From: Steromphala cineraria
Lineage: Eukaryota > Mollusca > Gastropoda > Trochida > Trochidae
Direction: 5' to 3'
DNA: 64,000 nt
Assembly (NCBI GenBank): GCA_916613615.1
Contig: OU744721.1
Span: forward strand, 78,187,060 to 78,251,059
Made by a program: the position numbers and the translations under genes. This document shows positions 62,481-64,000 of this stretch, piece after piece; positions within the stretch are counted from its first letter, which is position 1, and every line of letters starts with the position of its first letter. The notes under the pieces were generated by a model. It had not been told where the DNA came from and ran no database searches. It saw only the letters and a program-made list of their open reading frames with translations.

Positions 62481-63803
62481 TTTAGCTCATCTGACCTGTA
62501 AGGCCCGATGGGCTTATGGCATAAGCGTCCATCCGTCCATCCGTCCGTAAACTTTGTTGAATTTCGACTTCTTCTCCAGAACCATAAGGCCTAGAAACCT
62601 AAAACTTTGTGTACATACTCCTTGGCTAGTGAGGATTAAAAATTGTAGCTTTGGTGGCCCTGTGACCCCTAATAAGGGCCACAAGGGCCACACCCTAAAA
62701 ACCTATTTTGATCTTCTTCCCCAGAACCATGAGGCCAAGAAAGCTAAAACTTTGTGTAAAGACTCCTTGACTAGTAAGGATTATAAATTGTAGCTTTGGT
62801 GGCCCTGTGACCCCAAATAAGGACCACAGGGACCACTCCCTAAAAACCTATTTTCATCTTCTTCTCCAGAAGCATTAGGCCTAGAAAGCTGAAATTGTGT
62901 GTACAGACTCCTTGACTAGTGAGGATTATAAATTGTAGCTTTGGTGGTCATGTGACCCCTAATAAGGGCCACAGGGGCCGCGTCCTAAAAACCTATTTTC
63001 ATCTTCTTCTCCAGAACCATGAGGCCTAGAAAGCTGAAATTGTGTTTACAGACTCCTTGACTAGTGAGCATTTTGAATTATAGCTTTGATGGCCCTGTGA
63101 CCCCTAATAAGAGCCACAGGGACCAAGCCCTAAAAACCTATTTTCATCTTCTTCTCCAGAACCACAAGGCCCAGAACGTTGAAACTTTGTGTACAGACTC
63201 CTTGACTAGTGAGGATTTTTAAACTGAAGCTTTGGTAGCCCTGTGGTGCCTAATAAGGGCCCCAGGGATCACATCCTAAAAACCTATTTTCATCTTTGTT
63301 CTGTCGAAAACAGGTAATCCTGGCCATGGTATGGCTTCTTAAGGGGTAAAACACTGCAAAGTAAAGAAAATACCCAAATTAGGAAAATATTACACTTAAA
63401 ATAGCATAATCAAAGATCAACAGAAGTCACAAGTATCAATTTTAAGAGATATTTTATGTGTGCTTCCCTAGAAAATTTCTGACAAGGAAAGGTTTACTGT
63501 TGAAAGATTATATTTTAAGGCAGCTTCAATCAATGTCAAGTGTCTACACAAGTATGGCGAAATAAGTCTTCACATAAAGAACACAATGGGCTTACATTGC
63601 AAACTAAGTTTACAGTTAAAATATAATCCCAATATCCTGATATGAAATATTTCCATTTCTGTATTGATTACAGGTATCTGAAATCACATCACATATAGTT
63701 TAGAATTTGAGACTTTGTGGCACCTACAAATGGGAAACCACATTGGCCAGCGCAAAATTAAATATGAAGCCTGATGAGCTACAGAGCCAATGGCTCTATT
63801 TTT
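62481..63803. mobile_element. Pearl/HINE-like non-autonomous Helentron-type element
   Basis: The left end TTTAGCTCATCTGACC has an inverted counterpart, GATGAGCTA, at 63773-63781. Next comes an imperfect hairpin (TAAGGCCC-GAT-GGGCTTA), a short CCGT/CCAT run (62525-62548), about five ~145-bp core repeats (62557-63300) and a unique segment. A 6-bp stem hairpin (AGAGCC-AAT-GGCTCT, 63783-63797) precedes a T run. This order matches pearl-type and Helentron-associated elements of bivalves. No coding sequence. The assignment rests on layout, not on a database match. Confidence 0.65.
62557..63300 (+). repeat. ~145-bp tandem core repeats, about five copies
   Basis: ACCTATTTT recurs at 62701, 62846, 62991, 63136 and 63282. 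Each unit contains CTTCTTCTCCAGAACC, GACTCCTTGACTAGTGAGGAT, TGTAGCTTTGGTGGCCCTGTGACC and TAATAAGGGCCACAGGG. Copies are similar but not identical. Confidence 0.9.
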
Positions 63804-64000
63804 GATTGATTTGATGACTCAATGGATATCATATCATAAACCGTTAAACGTGTTATGTTAATCTTATAACGTTTTCAAAGAGGTAATTTGTGGCGAAATA
63901 TGCCACAACGATTTATGGCCAATATATATTCTTAAATTAGATAATATACATAGAAATGAAAACAGTATTTGTTTAACATATCTTTTCACATATAAAGATA
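63804..64000. other. Intron 36 remainder, nothing recognised
   Basis: AT-rich sequence to the window edge; no exon or repeat recognised. Confidence 0.4.

Overview
The window looks like AT-rich metazoan nuclear DNA, most likely from a mollusc and probably a bivalve. The evidence is genes with many GT-AG introns, a tRNA-derived SINE, a LINE 3' remnant on the minus strand, several foldback MITEs, and at the right edge an element laid out like the bivalve 'pearl'/Helentron-associated elements (short tetranucleotide run, then ~145-bp tandem core repeats, then a hairpin end). The species cannot be named from the sequence.

Region 1 (1-1521) is the 3' end of a plus-strand gene of at least three exons. 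It encodes an unrecognised protein with a long charged coiled coil and a basic, Ser/Pro-rich tail, followed by an AATAAA signal. Region 2 (about 1.5-6.2 kb) is intergenic, with a foldback element and a SINE.

Region 3 (6238 to beyond the right edge) is one enormous plus-strand gene. I reconstructed 36 coding exons whose splice phases all agree; together they encode about 9,517 residues before the gene runs out of the window. Order: signal peptide (exon 1, separated by an 11.5-kb intron), basic propeptide with a furin-type site, SEA domain 1, two giant Cys-free Ser/Thr-rich mucin-like exons (8.36 and 8.08 kb) flanking a 90-bp exon, SEA domain 2, a third Ser/Thr-rich exon (4.26 kb), ten one-exon calcium-binding-type EGF domains, SEA domain 3, EGF 11, an exon with about seven PKD-type repeats running into a REJ domain, helical GAIN-type exons, a GPS cleavage motif, and a first transmembrane helix with a basic cytoplasmic start like that of polycystin-1. 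The PLAT domain and further membrane segments expected of the polycystin-1 family would lie to the right. I infer a giant membrane-anchored mucin/polycystin-1-like receptor with a signal-peptide exit route, one proprotein-convertase site, three potential SEA self-cleavage sites and one GPS self-cleavage site.

The main anomaly is a single in-frame TAA at 25454-25456 inside the first giant exon, with the same frame open on both sides. The mucin exons hold expanded coding minisatellites: a 27-bp (9-residue) array with higher-order repeats, about 35 copies of a 48-bp (16-residue) unit, and diverged repeats of roughly 100 residues. Introns carry most of the transposable-element debris.
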